Assembly (NCBI RefSeq): GCF_003675855.1
Contig: NZ_RCIH01000001.1
Location: 186,001-250,000, forward strand
Direction of reading: 5' to 3'
DNA length: 64,000 nt
DNA from: Halostella salina
GTDB lineage: Archaea; Halobacteriota; Halobacteria; Halobacteriales; Natronoarchaeaceae
Position 1 is the first letter of the stretch. Every line of letters begins with the position of its first letter. A model generated the notes under the pieces. That model ran no database searches. It was not told where the DNA came from and saw nothing but the letters and a program-made list of their open reading frames with translations. Shown here piece by piece: positions 16,403 to 26,276 of the stretch. The position numbers and the translations under genes were made by a program.

Positions 16403-17757
16403 ACGTCGCACTCTCGGTCGGCCAACTCGTCGTTGCGCTGATCCTCGTGGTGCTGAACGGCTTTTTCGTCGCCTCGGAGTTCGCTTTTGTCAGGATCCGG
16501 GGCACGTCGGTCGAACAGCTCGCTGAAGAGGGACGGACCGGCGCGGCGACGCTACAGGAGGTGATGACGAACCTCGACGACTACCTCGCGACGACGCAGC
16601 TCGGCATCACCATCGCCTCGCTCGGGCTGGGGTGGGTCGGCGAGCCCGCCGTGGCGTCACTCATCGAGCCCGCGCTGGAACCGGTGCTCCCGCCCAACCT
16701 CATCCATCTCGTCGCCTTCGCGGTGGGCTTCAGCATCATCACGTTCCTGCACGTCGTCTTCGGCGAACTCGCGCCGAAGACGCTCGCGATCGCCCAGACC
16801 GAGCGCCTCTCGCTGTTCCTCGCCCCGCCGATGAAGTTCTTCTACTACATCCTCTATCCGGGGATCGTCGTCTTCAACGGGACGGCGAACGCGTTCACGC
16901 GCGCGCTCGGCGTCCCGCCCGCCTCCGAATCGGACGAGACGCTCGGCGAGCGGGAGCTACTTCGGGTACTCACGCGCTCCGGCGAGGAGGGCGACATCGA
17001 CGTGACGGAGGTGCGGATGATAGAGCGCGTGTTCGACCTCGACGACACCGCGGTCCGAGAGGTGATGGTTCCGCGGCCGGACGTGGTGAGCGTTCGGGCC
17101 GACGCCACGCTCTCGGAACTGCAGTCGGTCGTCCTCGAGGCCGGCCACACGCGCTATCCGGTGCTCGACGCCGACGACGGCGACCAGGTGGTCGGCTTCG
17201 TCGACGTCAAGGACATCCTGCGCGCGACGACGGACGGCGGTGACGCCGAGACGGTCGACGACATCGCCCGCGAGATCCGCATCGTTCCGGAGACGATGGC
17301 GATCAGCGACCTCCTGTTGCAGTTCCGCGAGGACCGCCAGCAGATGGCCGCGGTCATCGACGAATGGGGCGCGTTCGAGGGGATCGCGACGGTCGAGGAC
17401 GTCGTCGAGGCCCTCGTCGGGGACCTCCGGGACGGCTTCGACGTGGACGAGCGCGAACACTCGATACGCCAGCGCGACGACGGGGGGTACGACATCGACG
17501 GCGGCGTCTCGCTGTCGGACGTCAACGACGCTCTCGACGAGACGTTCGAAAGCGAGGAGGTCGAAACGATCGGCGGGCTGGTGCTCGGACGGCTCAACCG
17601 CGTGCCGGAGCGCGGCGACAGCGTCGAGATCGACGGTCTCGTCGTCGAGGTGACGGCCATCGACGGGAGCCGCATTTCGACGGTGCGAGTCCACGAACGG
17701 GACGGCGATGAACTCGCCGGCGACGAACTGGACGGCGACGACCCGGCGGCGGAGTGA
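16396..17757 (+). CDS. CNNM/CorC-type membrane protein with CBS pair (hemolysin family)
   Basis: A 453-residue protein in the three-part DUF21-CBS-CorC order. Residues about 1-190 carry three or four membrane segments and the DUF21 motifs 'NGFFVASEFAFVRIR' and 'TTQLGITIASLGLGWVGEPA'. Two CBS domains cover about 215-340 ('MVPRPDVVSV ... GFVDVKDIL', then 'IDEWGAFEGIATVEDVVEALVGDL'). The CorC_HlyC domain ends the protein ('DGGVSLSDVNDAL'). Relatives move or regulate Mg2+ or Co2+. The downstream DNA and the next operon are on the same strand but 150 bases away. Confidence 0.9.
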   Translation: MVNVALSVGQLVVALILVVLNGFFVASEFAFVRIRGTSVEQLAEEGRTGAATLQEVMTNLDDYLATTQLGITIASLGLGWVGEPAVASLIEPALEPVLPPNLIHLVAFAVGFSIITFLHVVFGELAPKTLAIAQTERLSLFLAPPMKFFYYILYPGIVVFNGTANAFTRALGVPPASESDETLGERELLRVLTRSGEEGDIDVTEVRMIERVFDLDDTAVREVMVPRPDVVSVRADATLSELQSVVLEAGHTRYPVLDADDGDQVVGFVDVKDILRATTDGGDAETVDDIAREIRIVPETMAISDLLLQFREDRQQMAAVIDEWGAFEGIATVEDVVEALVGDLRDGFDVDEREHSIRQRDDGGYDIDGGVSLSDVNDALDETFESEEVETIGGLVLGRLNRVPERGDSVEIDGLVVEVTAIDGSRISTVRVHERDGDELAGDELDGDDPAAE

Positions 17758-17867
17758 GCGGGGCGCTCCGGCTGGTTTCACGACTCTCCCGGCGGAGTCG
17801 TTCCCGCCGGCCGACTGACGACGCTGTTCCCGGGGTGCTGGCCGTCTCCGCCGCGAACTATTGTTGG

Positions 17868-17880
17868 CGAACGTTAATGA
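17868..17880 (+). promoter_or_regulatory. TATA-like box for the TIM-barrel/cupin/Tm-1 operon
   Basis: 'cgaacgttaatga' lies about 33 bases before the first ATG of the operon and would give a leader of only a few bases. Confidence 0.4.
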
Positions 17881-17907
17881 TGGATGCGGTGGTCGCTACC
17901 TAGTGTC

Positions 17908-18744
17908 ATGCACTTCGACCGCGAGGAGTCGCTTTCGCGGCTCCGCGAGACAGTGGAATCGGGGGAGCCGATCATCGGTGCCGGCGCGGGGACGGGGATG
18001 TCAGCGAAGTTCGCCGAGCGCGGCGGCGTCGACCTGCTGATCATCTACAACTCCGGACGCTACCGGATGAACGGGCGCGGGTCGCTCGCCGGCCTGCTGC
18101 CGTACGGCGACGCGAACGAGATCGTCGTCGACATGGGGCGGCAGGTGCTGCCCGTCGTCGAGGATACGCCCGTGCTGGCCGGCGTCAACGGGACCGACCC
18201 ATTCCGGGAGATGGACGTGTTCATCGAGGACCTCAAGCGCCGGGGATTCTCGGGCGTCCAGAACTTCCCGACGGTGGGGCTGATCGACGAGGACAGCGGG
18301 TTCCGGCAGAACCTGGAGGAGACGGGGATGGGGTACGACAGGGAGGTCGAGATGATCCGCGAGGCCGCCGACCAGGGGATGCTCACCTGCCCGTACGTGT
18401 TCACCGAGGAGCAGGCCCGCACGATGGCCGAGGCGGGGGCGGACGTGGTCGTCTCGCACATGGGCCTGACGACCTCCGGCGACATCGGGGCGGAGACGGC
18501 GCTCGACCTCGAAACCGCCGCCGAGCGCGTGCAGGCCCACCACGACGCCGCGAAGGAGGTGAACGAGGACGTCATGGTGATCTGCCACGGCGGCCCGATC
18601 GCCTGGCCCGACGACGCCGAGTACGTCCTGCAGCACACCGAGGGCGTGGTCGGCTTCTTCGGCGCGTCCAGCATCGAGCGCCTCCCGACCGAGGAGGCCA
18701 TCGAGAACCAGACGCGGGAGTTCAAGGGGATCGATCTCGGATGA
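17908..18744 (+). CDS. Phosphoenolpyruvate hydrolase family TIM-barrel protein
   Basis: A 278-residue TIM barrel of the PEP-hydrolase family (formerly 'TIM-barrel signal transduction protein'). Family landmarks include '[31 protein letters not shown]', '[16 protein letters not shown]', '[12 protein letters not shown]', '[15 protein letters not shown]' and '[18 protein letters not shown]'. The same barrel forms the C-terminal half of the plant protein Tm-1, the other half of which is encoded two genes downstream here. Its enzymatic reaction is not established. Its stop overlaps the following cupin start by four bases (ATGA). Confidence 0.88.
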   Translation: MHFDREESLSRLRETVESGEPIIGAGAGTGMSAKFAERGGVDLLIIYNSGRYRMNGRGSLAGLLPYGDANEIVVDMGRQVLPVVEDTPVLAGVNGTDPFREMDVFIEDLKRRGFSGVQNFPTVGLIDEDSGFRQNLEETGMGYDREVEMIREAADQGMLTCPYVFTEEQARTMAEAGADVVVSHMGLTTSGDIGAETALDLETAAERVQAHHDAAKEVNEDVMVICHGGPIAWPDDAEYVLQHTEGVVGFFGASSIERLPTEEAIENQTREFKGIDLG

Positions 18745-19187
18745 GCAACGCCGACGCGGGGCGCTTCGTCGCGCCCGACGACGTGGAGAGCCAGGCGTTC
18801 GACTGGGGCGTCCTGAAGTGGCTGAGCACGCCCGACGTGACCGGCGGCGAGCGGTTCAGCGCCGGCGTCGTGCGGCTCGAACCCGGCAAGGGCCACGAGC
18901 GACACACCCACCCCGACAGCGACGAGATCCTCTACGTGATCAGCGGGACCGGCGAGCAGGAACTCGGCGACGAGCGCCGGGAGATCGGCCCGGGCGAACT
19001 GGTCTACGTCCCCGAGGGCGTCGAACACGGTACGGCAAACACCGGCTGGGAGCCGCTCGTATTGCTGGCGGTGTACGCGCCGCCCGGACCCGAGGCGGAG
19101 CTCCGGGACCTCCCGGGCTGCGAGATCGTCCCGCCGGGCGAACTGCCGGCGGCGAACCGCGGCGAGTCGACGGGTGGTGAGCCATGA
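18741..19187 (+). CDS. Cupin between the TIM-barrel and Tm-1-like genes
   Basis: A 148-residue single-domain cupin with a complete first motif ('[23 protein letters not shown]', ligand His-x-His and Glu) and a second motif '[21 protein letters not shown]' with its histidine. The ligand set is complete, so metal-dependent activity or binding is likely. It overlaps the genes on both sides by four bases. That makes it a structural member of the operon; it could isomerise or bind the shared substrate. Confidence 0.87.
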   Translation: MSNADAGRFVAPDDVESQAFDWGVLKWLSTPDVTGGERFSAGVVRLEPGKGHERHTHPDSDEILYVISGTGEQELGDERREIGPGELVYVPEGVEHGTANTGWEPLVLLAVYAPPGPEAELRDLPGCEIVPPGELPAANRGESTGGEP

Positions 19188-20401
19188 GTATCGTCCTCGT
19201 CGGCACGCTGGACACGAAGGCCGAGGAGTTCGCGTTCGCCCGCGACGTGATCGCGGCGCAGGGCGTCGACGTGCACGTGGTCGACACCGGCGTCATGGGC
19301 GATCCCGGGTTCGAACCGGACACCAGCGCCGCCGAAGTGGCCGAGGCTGCCGGGGCCGACCTCGACGACCTGCGCGACCGGGGCGACCGCGGCGAGGCGA
19401 TGGACGCCATGGGTCGCGGCGCGGCCGAGGTCGCAACCCGACTCCACGAGGACGGCGTGCTGGACGGGATCCTCGGGCTGGGCGGCTCCGGGAACACGTC
19501 CATCGCCACGACAGCGATGCGCGAACTGCCAGTCGGCGTCCCGAAGGTGATGGTGTCGACGATGGCCTCGGGCGACGTGGAGCCGTACGTCGGCGCGACC
19601 GACGTGACGATGATGTACTCCGTCGCCGACGTCGAGGGGCTGAACCAGCTCTCGCGGCGGATCATCGCCAACGCGGCGCTTGCGACCGTCGGCATGGTGA
19701 CGAACGAGGCCGACGTCGACGTCGAGGAGCGGCCGACAGTCGGGCTCACGATGTTCGGCGTCACGACGCCCTGCGTCCAGACCGCCCGCGAGTACCTCGA
19801 ATCGGAGGGGTACGAGACCATCGTCTTCCACGCGACCGGTACCGGGGGCAAGGCGATGGAGGACCTCGTCCGGCAGGGCGTCATCGACGGCGTCCTCGAC
19901 GTAACGACGACCGAGTGGGCCGACGAGCACGTCGGCGGCGTCCTCAACGCCGGCCCGGACCGGCTGGACGCACCCGGCGAGGTCGGGATCCCCCACGTCG
20001 TCTCCGTCGGCGCGCTCGACATGGTGAACTTCGGGCCGCCCGACTCGGTGCCCGACGAGTTCGCCGACCGGACGTTCCACGAGCACAACCCGCAGGTGAC
20101 GCTGATGCGGACGACGCCCGACGAGACCGAAGCGATCGGCGAGATTATCGCCGGAAAGCTGAACGACGCCGACGGCACCGTGGCGGTGTACCTCCCGCTT
20201 TCGGGCGTCTCCATGCTGGACGTGGCGGGCGAGGAGTTCCACGACCCCGAGGCGGACGCCGCCCTGTTCGACGCGCTCCGGGAGCATCTGGCCGAAGACG
20301 TGGACCTCGTCGAGATGGAGACCGACGTCAACGACGACGAGTTCGCGCTGGCGATGGCGCGGCGGCTGGACGAACTCATGCGCGAGACGGGGCGGGCCTG
20401 A
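19184..20401 (+). CDS. Tm-1-like ATP-binding protein (UPF0261)
   Basis: A 405-residue protein of the Tm-1-like/UPF0261 family. The N-terminus has 'VLVGTLDTKAEEFAFARDVI', with 'GLGGSGNTSIATTAMRELP', 'LTMFGVTTPCVQTAREYLES', and 'FHATGTGGKAMEDLV' forming an ATP-binding two-lobed fold. In tomato Tm-1 this region is fused to the TIM barrel and blocks tobamovirus RNA replication; in microbes its metabolic role is unknown. Here it completes the operon with the barrel and cupin. It converges with an MFS transporter about 50 bases away. Confidence 0.88.
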   Translation: MSIVLVGTLDTKAEEFAFARDVIAAQGVDVHVVDTGVMGDPGFEPDTSAAEVAEAAGADLDDLRDRGDRGEAMDAMGRGAAEVATRLHEDGVLDGILGLGGSGNTSIATTAMRELPVGVPKVMVSTMASGDVEPYVGATDVTMMYSVADVEGLNQLSRRIIANAALATVGMVTNEADVDVEERPTVGLTMFGVTTPCVQTAREYLESEGYETIVFHATGTGGKAMEDLVRQGVIDGVLDVTTTEWADEHVGGVLNAGPDRLDAPGEVGIPHVVSVGALDMVNFGPPDSVPDEFADRTFHEHNPQVTLMRTTPDETEAIGEIIAGKLNDADGTVAVYLPLSGVSMLDVAGEEFHDPEADAALFDALREHLAEDVDLVEMETDVNDDEFALAMARRLDELMRETGRA

Positions 20402-20450
20402 GTGGGACGCGCCGCGGACCGTCCGCGGCCTCCGGCGGTTCCCTGTGGCG

Positions 20451-21782
20451 TCAGTCGTCGCCGGGGGCGCTCTCCGTGCCGCCGGCGTCGCCCCAGTCGA
20501 GGAGCCCGTCGACGGTGGCGCGCTCGGCGATCTTCGGGCGGTACACCCAGGCGTTGAGCAGGACGATAGGCACCATGATCGCCGCGACGATGGCGTAGCC
20601 GACGTGGAGGTTCGGGAGGTCGAGCACCGCCCCGGAGTAGATGAGCGGGAAGACGATGCCCCCGACCGTCCCCACGCCGCCGACGATGCCCGCGACCGAG
20701 CCGGAACTGTTGGGGAACATCGCGGGCACCTGGGCGAAGATGGCTCCCTCGGCGAACGCACAGGCCATACCCACCAGGAAGCCGGCCACGACCGTCACCA
20801 GCACCACGCCGGAGAGGCCCGCGGCGGTCATGCCCAGCATCGCGACGACGATGAAACACAGCGAGAGGAACGTCCACTGCTCGCGGTAGCGTCCCTCGAA
20901 CACGGGCAGGATGTTCTTCTCCTTCCGCGCCAGCACGTCGCTGACGTAGCCGCCGATGGGACGCAGGAGGCCCGCAGCGATCGAGAACGTCCCCGCGAAC
21001 GTGCTCGCGAGCACCAGGTCCCCCGTCGAGAACGCCCGCTGGTAGTACGTCGTCAGCCAGCTGGCCATCGACAGTTCGAGGCCGAAGCTCATCACGTACG
21101 CCAGCGCGGCCACGACCGTCCCGTAGCGCGTCGCGGTGTGGACCCACTGCTTGAGGGTGGCGCTGTCGGCGGTCGCCTGCCGGCGCTCCTCGGTCTTCGC
21201 CGCCTCGCCGAGCGCGTAGTAGACGACCGCGAGCAGGATCGAGACGACGCCCGTGTAGAAGAAGGCGGCCCGCCAGTTCGTCTGGAACAGCGGCCCGCTC
21301 CACTCCGGGCCGAACGCCCGCGGGAGGATCAGTGCGCCGCCCGCCGCGCCGGCGTTGCCGACGCCGGCGTAGATCCCCTCGGCGGTGCCGAGCTGTTCCT
21401 CCGGGAACCACTCCGCGACGTGCTGGATGCCGACGACGAACGTGATCCCCGCTGTCGCGACGATCAGGCGCTCGACGAAGAAGACCGTGTAGGACTGCGC
21501 GAACGCGCTCGCCATCGAGAAGACGCCGACGTACGCGAGCACGATGGCGAACACCGTCGGCGCGCCGTACTTGTCCGAGAGCCACCCCGTCAGCATCCGG
21601 CCGAAGGGCGCGAGCCAGATGGCGGCGCTCGCGAGGATCCCGATCTCCGCCGTCGACAGCCCGAACTCCGCGGCCATCGGGCCCGTGAACGGTGCGAACG
21701 AGAACCAGATGAGGAAGGAGAAATTAAAGCCGACAGTGGCGAGCACCAGCGTCCGCCACTTCGTCATCGGGATCAGGCCCAT
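20451..21782 (-). CDS. MFS transporter, nitrate/nitrite-porter-like (NNP family)
   Basis: A 443-residue membrane transporter with about twelve segments. NNP-family features include '[19 protein letters not shown]', '[17 protein letters not shown]' and '[36 protein letters not shown]'. That family moves nitrate and nitrite, but no nitrate or nitrite reductase is in the window. Its convergent placement beside the barrel-cupin-Tm-1 operon raises the alternative that it carries that operon's substrate. It is about 300 bases from the next gene and has its own upstream region. Confidence 0.85.
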   Translation of the reverse strand: MGLIPMTKWRTLVLATVGFNFSFLIWFSFAPFTGPMAAEFGLSTAEIGILASAAIWLAPFGRMLTGWLSDKYGAPTVFAIVLAYVGVFSMASAFAQSYTVFFVERLIVATAGITFVVGIQHVAEWFPEEQLGTAEGIYAGVGNAGAAGGALILPRAFGPEWSGPLFQTNWRAAFFYTGVVSILLAVVYYALGEAAKTEERRQATADSATLKQWVHTATRYGTVVAALAYVMSFGLELSMASWLTTYYQRAFSTGDLVLASTFAGTFSIAAGLLRPIGGYVSDVLARKEKNILPVFEGRYREQWTFLSLCFIVVAMLGMTAAGLSGVVLVTVVAGFLVGMACAFAEGAIFAQVPAMFPNSSGSVAGIVGGVGTVGGIVFPLIYSGAVLDLPNLHVGYAIVAAIMVPIVLLNAWVYRPKIAERATVDGLLDWGDAGGTESAPGDD

Positions 21783-22087
21783 GTGACGCCCCCCGTGACC
21801 GTGTTCCCACGACCCGGCCAGTGGGTGCCCGGTTCCATAATGGTCGTTGGTACGGATTTGTTCTGGACGAGTGAACTCATTTTGGCTGTTTAGGTAGAGA
21901 AAAGCAGACTACTAAACGGTACGCGTTGACAATCGTCCCGTATCCCTGAGATCGATGCCCGGTTCGCCCGATCCTCTATCGTGTTTTGCCTCCTTAAGGA
22001 CGTATTCCCGACGGCCCGTGGGCCGGCGGCTCGCGTGTCGTCCATCCGGGAGGCTTTTGCGCGCCGCTGCCGTATCGCGGAGCAACT
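21783..22087. other. Divergent intergenic region
   Basis: About 305 bases between divergent genes. I see no credible gene. It must hold the promoters for the MFS transporter (minus) and the DUF5814-like protein (plus, a weak 'gcttttgc' 33 bases before its GTG). A short GC palindrome (cggcccgtgggccg, 22012-22025) lies near the middle. Confidence 0.55.
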
Positions 22088-22543
22088 GTGGCGATCACGG
22101 ACAAGATCTACGTCAAGAACCACCGCCAGCTCAGCTCCCAGCTGGACACGAACATTCCGAAAGGGGCGTTCAAGGGCGCGACGCTCGACGTGCTGTTCAC
22201 CGGTGACGGGCTGGAGAAGCTGAACGAGGCGACCCGCGACAAGGTGCTCGACTTCGCGGAGGACTTCCTCGACTGCGACTGCGACAACAACCCCTACTGT
22301 GGCCACCCGGAGGAGAAGTTCATCCGCTATCTGCTGGAACTGCGCGCGCAGGGCCTCGGCCCGTCAGCCATCGTCGACGTGATGGGCGACGACTACATGC
22401 TGTACGCCTACGAGGGCGACGTGCTCTCCTTCCTCGACAACGGCGTGCGGACGCTTGAGGCGGCCGAGGAACTCGCCGATGTCGAGGGCAACGACGAGAT
22501 GCGCCGGCGGATCCGCGAGGAGAAGCAGACGCTCTCCGGTTAG
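22088..22543 (+). CDS. DUF5814-like conserved haloarchaeal protein
   Basis: A 151-residue acidic protein. It has an unusual cysteine cluster 'DCDCDNNPYCGHPEEK' (about residues 65-80) that may bind a metal, followed by a helical region. I recall the DUF5814 domain, found alone and with archaeal helicase proteins, as the best match, but not with certainty. It begins with GTG and converges with the RHH protein, overlapping it by four bases at the stops. Role unknown; a DNA- or RNA-linked function is only suggested by that family association. Confidence 0.65.
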   Translation: MAITDKIYVKNHRQLSSQLDTNIPKGAFKGATLDVLFTGDGLEKLNEATRDKVLDFAEDFLDCDCDNNPYCGHPEEKFIRYLLELRAQGLGPSAIVDVMGDDYMLYAYEGDVLSFLDNGVRTLEAAEELADVEGNDEMRRRIREEKQTLSG

Positions 22544-22959
22544 GTGAACCGGTAGGACTGCTCGTCCTCGTCGTCCTCGTCGTCTAGCTCCTCCAGCTGG
22601 ATCACGTCCTCGTCGTCGTCGCTTTGCTCCTCCAGGCGTTCGCGGAGTTCGGTGACGTAGCGTTTGTGCTCCTCTAGCTGTTCGCGGAGGTGGTCGGCCT
22701 CCAGTTCGAGCCGCTCGTGTTCGCGGACGAAGCTCTTCGGGACCTCGACTTTCGGCGGGAACGCGGAGGTGTCTTCCTCCCCCTCGTTTAGCTCGTGCTC
22801 CGGAACGACCCGGACCTTGCCGTCGTGGGCAACGAGCGTGTCCACGTAGTCGCGGAACACCGCCGACAGCGAGAGGTCGCGCTCCTCCGCGATCTCCCGG
22901 AGCGTCTCGAAGGCGTCCTCGTTGACGCGGAAGGAGATCGTCTTGTTCTTGTTGCCCAT
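22540..22959 (-). CDS. Ribbon-helix-helix protein with a C-terminal coiled coil
   Basis: A 139-residue putative DNA-binding protein. The N-terminal 45 residues (MGNKNKTISFRVNEDAFETLREIAEE...) match a CopG-type ribbon-helix-helix, with a short beta strand then two helices. Residues about 80-120 form a Glu/Leu-rich coiled coil ('REHERLELEADHLREQLEEHKRYVTELRERLEEQ'), ending in an acidic tail. It probably dimerises twice. It is the last conserved gene before the glycan island and could regulate a neighbour, though no target site is evident. Confidence 0.78.
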   Translation of the reverse strand: MGNKNKTISFRVNEDAFETLREIAEERDLSLSAVFRDYVDTLVAHDGKVRVVPEHELNEGEEDTSAFPPKVEVPKSFVREHERLELEADHLREQLEEHKRYVTELRERLEEQSDDDEDVIQLEELDDEDDEDEQSYRFT

Positions 22960-23144
22960 CTCTCTCCGAGGATCTAATCCCAATCCACTTAATCGTTTGT
23001 CAGACGACACCACGGAATGCTGCGATCGGCTCGCTCGACCGTCCTCACCGTTCCGACTGATCCAAACGACAAACGACCGGTTTGTGTCCGCCTTCGGCCG
23101 ATAACTACCCAATAACCAAACGGATCCAGGCGGGCTTGTCTCCA

Positions 23145-24326
23145 ATGGCTCCCTCGGTTCAGGGATCGGCCCCACGGGTCTGTATCGTCACCACGGCTCA
23201 CCATACGACTGATTCGCGGGTCGTTCACCGGGAAGCGATCTCGCTTGAGCGGGCCGGGTACGATGTCACCTACTACACTCCGTTCGCCGACGATTGTCCG
23301 GTCGATGCCGTCACATACGCCGATCACGCCTCGGGTTCCATTCCGTCGATCCGCGAGCGGCTGTTCTTCGTGGTGAAGCTCATGCACATGTTGTGGGGCA
23401 CGGATTACGACGTCTACCACCTCCACAGCGTCGAATTACTTCCGCTCGGGGGTCTCCTCGGGGCCGTCTCCGATGGGTGCGTCGTCTACGACGTCCACGA
23501 GAACGTCGAGGACGCACTGACGCACAAGGAGTTCCTTCCCGACCCGGTGAACTCCCACTTCGCGACGGTCGCCTCGGCGGTGGAACTCACGTTGACACGG
23601 TTACTCGACGCCGTCATCGTCGCCTCCCCCGACTTGCTCGAACGCTTCGATTCAAACGATGAGGTGACCGTGGTGACGAACTACCCTCGACGCGGACTGG
23701 CCGAAGGGACGTCGATGAAGGGTCGACACGAAGACAACGGGGAGCCGACCCAGTTCGTCTACTGCGGGCATCTCGCTGAGTACAGGGGTATCCTGACGCT
23801 GATCGATGCGGTCGACAGGCTCCCGGACCGGTACGACGTTTCGCTCGTCCTCGGGGGCGAGTACGCCTCGGACGGGATCCGGGAGCGGATTCAGCGTCGC
23901 GCGGCGGAGACCGACCGGGTCCGACTCGTCGGGTGGTTACCGACGTTCGACGACATGATCGAACTATTTCGGCGGTCGGACGTCGGGCTCATGTGCTTCC
24001 ATCCCGACCCGAACAAGACCGATGCGGTTCACCGTTCGAACAAGCTCTTCCAGTACATGGCTACTGCTCTCCCGGTCATCGTGTCCGATGTAGGGGAGTG
24101 GGAACAGTTCGTCGCAGACATCGGTTTCGGCGTCGCAGTCGACCCACACGACCCCGAGGCGATCGCGACGGCGATGGCCGAACTCGCGGACGATCCCGAC
24201 CGTCGTGCCGAGCTCGGCCGAAACGGACACGAGGCAGCCCTCGACCGCTACAACTGGGAGTCGCAGTGCGAAACGTTACTCGCACTCTACCGACGGTTGG
24301 CCCCCGGGTCTGACCGACAAGAGTGA
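23145..24326 (+). CDS. Glycosyltransferase family 4 (first in island)
   Basis: A 393-residue GT-B glycosyltransferase. The N-terminal Rossmann lobe has 'CIVTTAHHTTDSRVVHREAISLERAGYDVTYY'; the C-terminal GT4 lobe has 'YCGHLAEYRGILTLIDAVDRL', 'VGLMCFHPDPNKTDAVHRSNKLFQYMATALPVIVSDVG' with an E-x7-E-type acid region, and a final helix. It transfers a sugar from a nucleotide donor to a lipid-linked or cell-surface acceptor. The start is the ATG 30 bases after an AT-rich run. It is convergent with the YdjM-type gene. Confidence 0.88.
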   Translation: MAPSVQGSAPRVCIVTTAHHTTDSRVVHREAISLERAGYDVTYYTPFADDCPVDAVTYADHASGSIPSIRERLFFVVKLMHMLWGTDYDVYHLHSVELLPLGGLLGAVSDGCVVYDVHENVEDALTHKEFLPDPVNSHFATVASAVELTLTRLLDAVIVASPDLLERFDSNDEVTVVTNYPRRGLAEGTSMKGRHEDNGEPTQFVYCGHLAEYRGILTLIDAVDRLPDRYDVSLVLGGEYASDGIRERIQRRAAETDRVRLVGWLPTFDDMIELFRRSDVGLMCFHPDPNKTDAVHRSNKLFQYMATALPVIVSDVGEWEQFVADIGFGVAVDPHDPEAIATAMAELADDPDRRAELGRNGHEAALDRYNWESQCETLLALYRRLAPGSDRQE

Positions 24327-24440
24327 TCTGCCTCGCAACTGATCCGCCCTGCAATCGATCCGACCGACCGAGACGCACGGGTGTCGACTGTCGGGGCCGT
24401 AATGACGTGGTCGAAACGACTCCGGTCGGACGACGATCGG

Positions 24441-24995
24441 TTACCCCGTGATGCGGTGTACGACGACGGACAGCGCGGACCGAAGGGTTGCCAACCCCGG
24501 ACGCCCGTCACGGTCCCAAACGACGAACGCGAGGGCGACCAACGCGAAATCGAGCAAAACGAACGGACCGTGTTCGACCAGAGAGAGACGTGCCACGAAC
24601 GAAAGCTCCGTGTCGTACGGCGGGACCGACGTCACCGGCCACAGAAGCGTTCCGAGGACCGTCTCGTCCCCGAGAGCGATCGCCGGAACGACGTCCATCG
24701 CCGTGTGGGAAACCCACCCGACACCGAGCGGAATCACATATCTGCGATCAGTCGGAGCTAAGAGATACCAGAGGCCGCCGAGCACGACTCCCGCAGTGAG
24801 CAGGGAGTGTGCGAACGTTCGCCCGGTTGGGAGTACGAAGAACAGCCAAGCCAGCGGCTTGTCGACGAGGTCAGGCAACTGCGTCCCGAAGAGGGCGACG
24901 AGCGTCGCGGGTCCGGTCGGCGGCCTGCCTCCGCCGTGCCGACACAGCAACGAGTACGCCAGATACCCCACCGCCGCGTGTCCCGTCGGTAACAT
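24441..24995 (-). CDS. YdjM/DUF457-type membrane protein
   Basis: A 184-residue membrane protein with about four hydrophobic segments. The start 'MLPTGHAAVGYLAYSLLCRHGG' and the Asp/His-bearing motif 'FGTQLPDLVDKPLAW' and 'SHTAMDVVPA' are typical of the metal-dependent hydrolase family that includes Escherichia coli YdjM. Metal-dependent hydrolysis is inferred from the family; its natural substrate is unknown. It lies convergent to the first GT4 and upstream of the second GT4 by 168 bases. Confidence 0.82.
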   Translation of the reverse strand: MLPTGHAAVGYLAYSLLCRHGGGRPPTGPATLVALFGTQLPDLVDKPLAWLFFVLPTGRTFAHSLLTAGVVLGGLWYLLAPTDRRYVIPLGVGWVSHTAMDVVPAIALGDETVLGTLLWPVTSVPPYDTELSFVARLSLVEHGPFVLLDFALVALAFVVWDRDGRPGLATLRSALSVVVHRITG

Positions 24996-25163
24996 GGTAA
25001 TCTTAGCCCGTGATCGGAAATCAGTCTAGGGTCAAGGCGGCGTAGGTAGCGGTTCGCCGGCCGAGTGTAACGACCTGGACTGTCGTGGGGTCGCTCCCGA
25101 TAGCGGTCCACGCAACGTGCCGTCCGCTGTCCGAAACGCCATCAGTCGAGCCACGGCTGTCTA

Positions 25164-26276
25164 CTACTCGCCGTACGCTTCGTGCAGCAACCGCTCACCG
25201 ATACTCTTCCAGTCCATATGTCGGTTCTTGAACTCGTACCCGTTCCGACCCATGGTCTTCGCCTTATCGGCATCCTTCAGTAGCGAGGCGCACGCGGTGG
25301 CCAGTTCCTCCGGATTCTCGGGTTCGACTAGCAGCCCCGTCTTCCCGTGGTCGACGACTTCCGGCAATCCGCCGACCGCCGTCGCGATCACCGGTTTCTT
25401 GAACGAGTACGCGATCGGAACGATACCCGACTGTGATGCCTCTCTGTACGGCAGGACAACGGCTCGGCACCGACTGAATAGTTCACAGACGGTCTCGTTC
25501 GGAATGAACTCGTTGCGCACTGTCACGTGCTCGTCAGCAGCGTTCTCGTCGTCCAGCGGCCCGTTTCCCGCGACGATCATGGAGTACTCGTCGACCGATT
25601 CCGCCAAGTGTTGGTTCGCCTCGAGCAACGTATCGACGCCTTTGTACGGGCGGATCCGTCCGAAGAACAGCAGCGAGTCGTCGTAGCGGAGAGCCGAGTC
25701 ACAGTACCGGCGGAAAAACGAGTAGTCGCCGTGGTTGATCCGGACGAGTCGGTCGCCGATACCGAACCGCTGTTCGCACGCCGCGGCGTTGTACTCCCCG
25801 TGGACGACGACTCGATCGACGCTACGGACGAGCAACGAACGGGTGATAGCCTTGCGAAGTTTCCTTTCGCCGGGGTGGTCGGTCACGTCGTGGAGCGTGA
25901 ACACCGTCCGTCGTCCTCGGAGCGCGAGTAACGAGGGAACGATGAGCGGGTCCAGGATCGTCGCGTGGACCACGTCGACCCCACGGTCCGATAACCGCCG
26001 GTACAGTCTGGTCCACATCCGGACGACACTCGGTCGCAGTTCCGATACCGACCGCGGGAAATCGAATTCCTCGACGGTTACATCGCTCTTGAACAGCGAT
26101 CGGTCCGCCCCGCTGCCGACGATGGCGGAGACGTCGGCGATCCGGGAGAGGGCGTTTGCCGTCTGCGAACAGTAGTGCAACATCCCGCCGTCATCGGCCG
26201 TCGTGACGACGGTGACGGTCACGTCGTTCGCCGTGGGCCGGTCCGCCCTCTCCGCACCGACACTTCTATCCGCCAC
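25164..26276 (-). CDS. Glycosyltransferase family 4 (second in island)
   Basis: A 370-residue GT-B enzyme. The nucleotide-sugar lobe includes 'LLFFGRIRPYKGVDTLLEANQHLAES' and the acidic/Gly-rich GT4 signature 'VLPYREASQSGIVPIAYSFKKPVIATAVGGLPEVVDHGKTGLLVEP'. The N-terminal lobe begins 'VTVVTTADDGGMLHYCSQTANALSRIAD'. It resembles the first island GT4 only in the fold. It is transcribed away from the exported beta-helix gene across a 513-base gap. Confidence 0.88.
   Translation of the reverse strand: MADRSVGAERADRPTANDVTVTVVTTADDGGMLHYCSQTANALSRIADVSAIVGSGADRSLFKSDVTVEEFDFPRSVSELRPSVVRMWTRLYRRLSDRGVDVVHATILDPLIVPSLLALRGRRTVFTLHDVTDHPGERKLRKAITRSLLVRSVDRVVVHGEYNAAACEQRFGIGDRLVRINHGDYSFFRRYCDSALRYDDSLLFFGRIRPYKGVDTLLEANQHLAESVDEYSMIVAGNGPLDDENAADEHVTVRNEFIPNETVCELFSRCRAVVLPYREASQSGIVPIAYSFKKPVIATAVGGLPEVVDHGKTGLLVEPENPEELATACASLLKDADKAKTMGRNGYEFKNRHMDWKSIGERLLHEAYGE

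Noticed and set aside
18940-21585. Long minus-strand open frame of over 800 codons
   Set aside because: It overlaps the well-supported cupin and Tm-1-like genes on the other strand and the MFS gene in another frame, and its product is Arg/Ser-rich, as expected of a GC-rich shadow frame.
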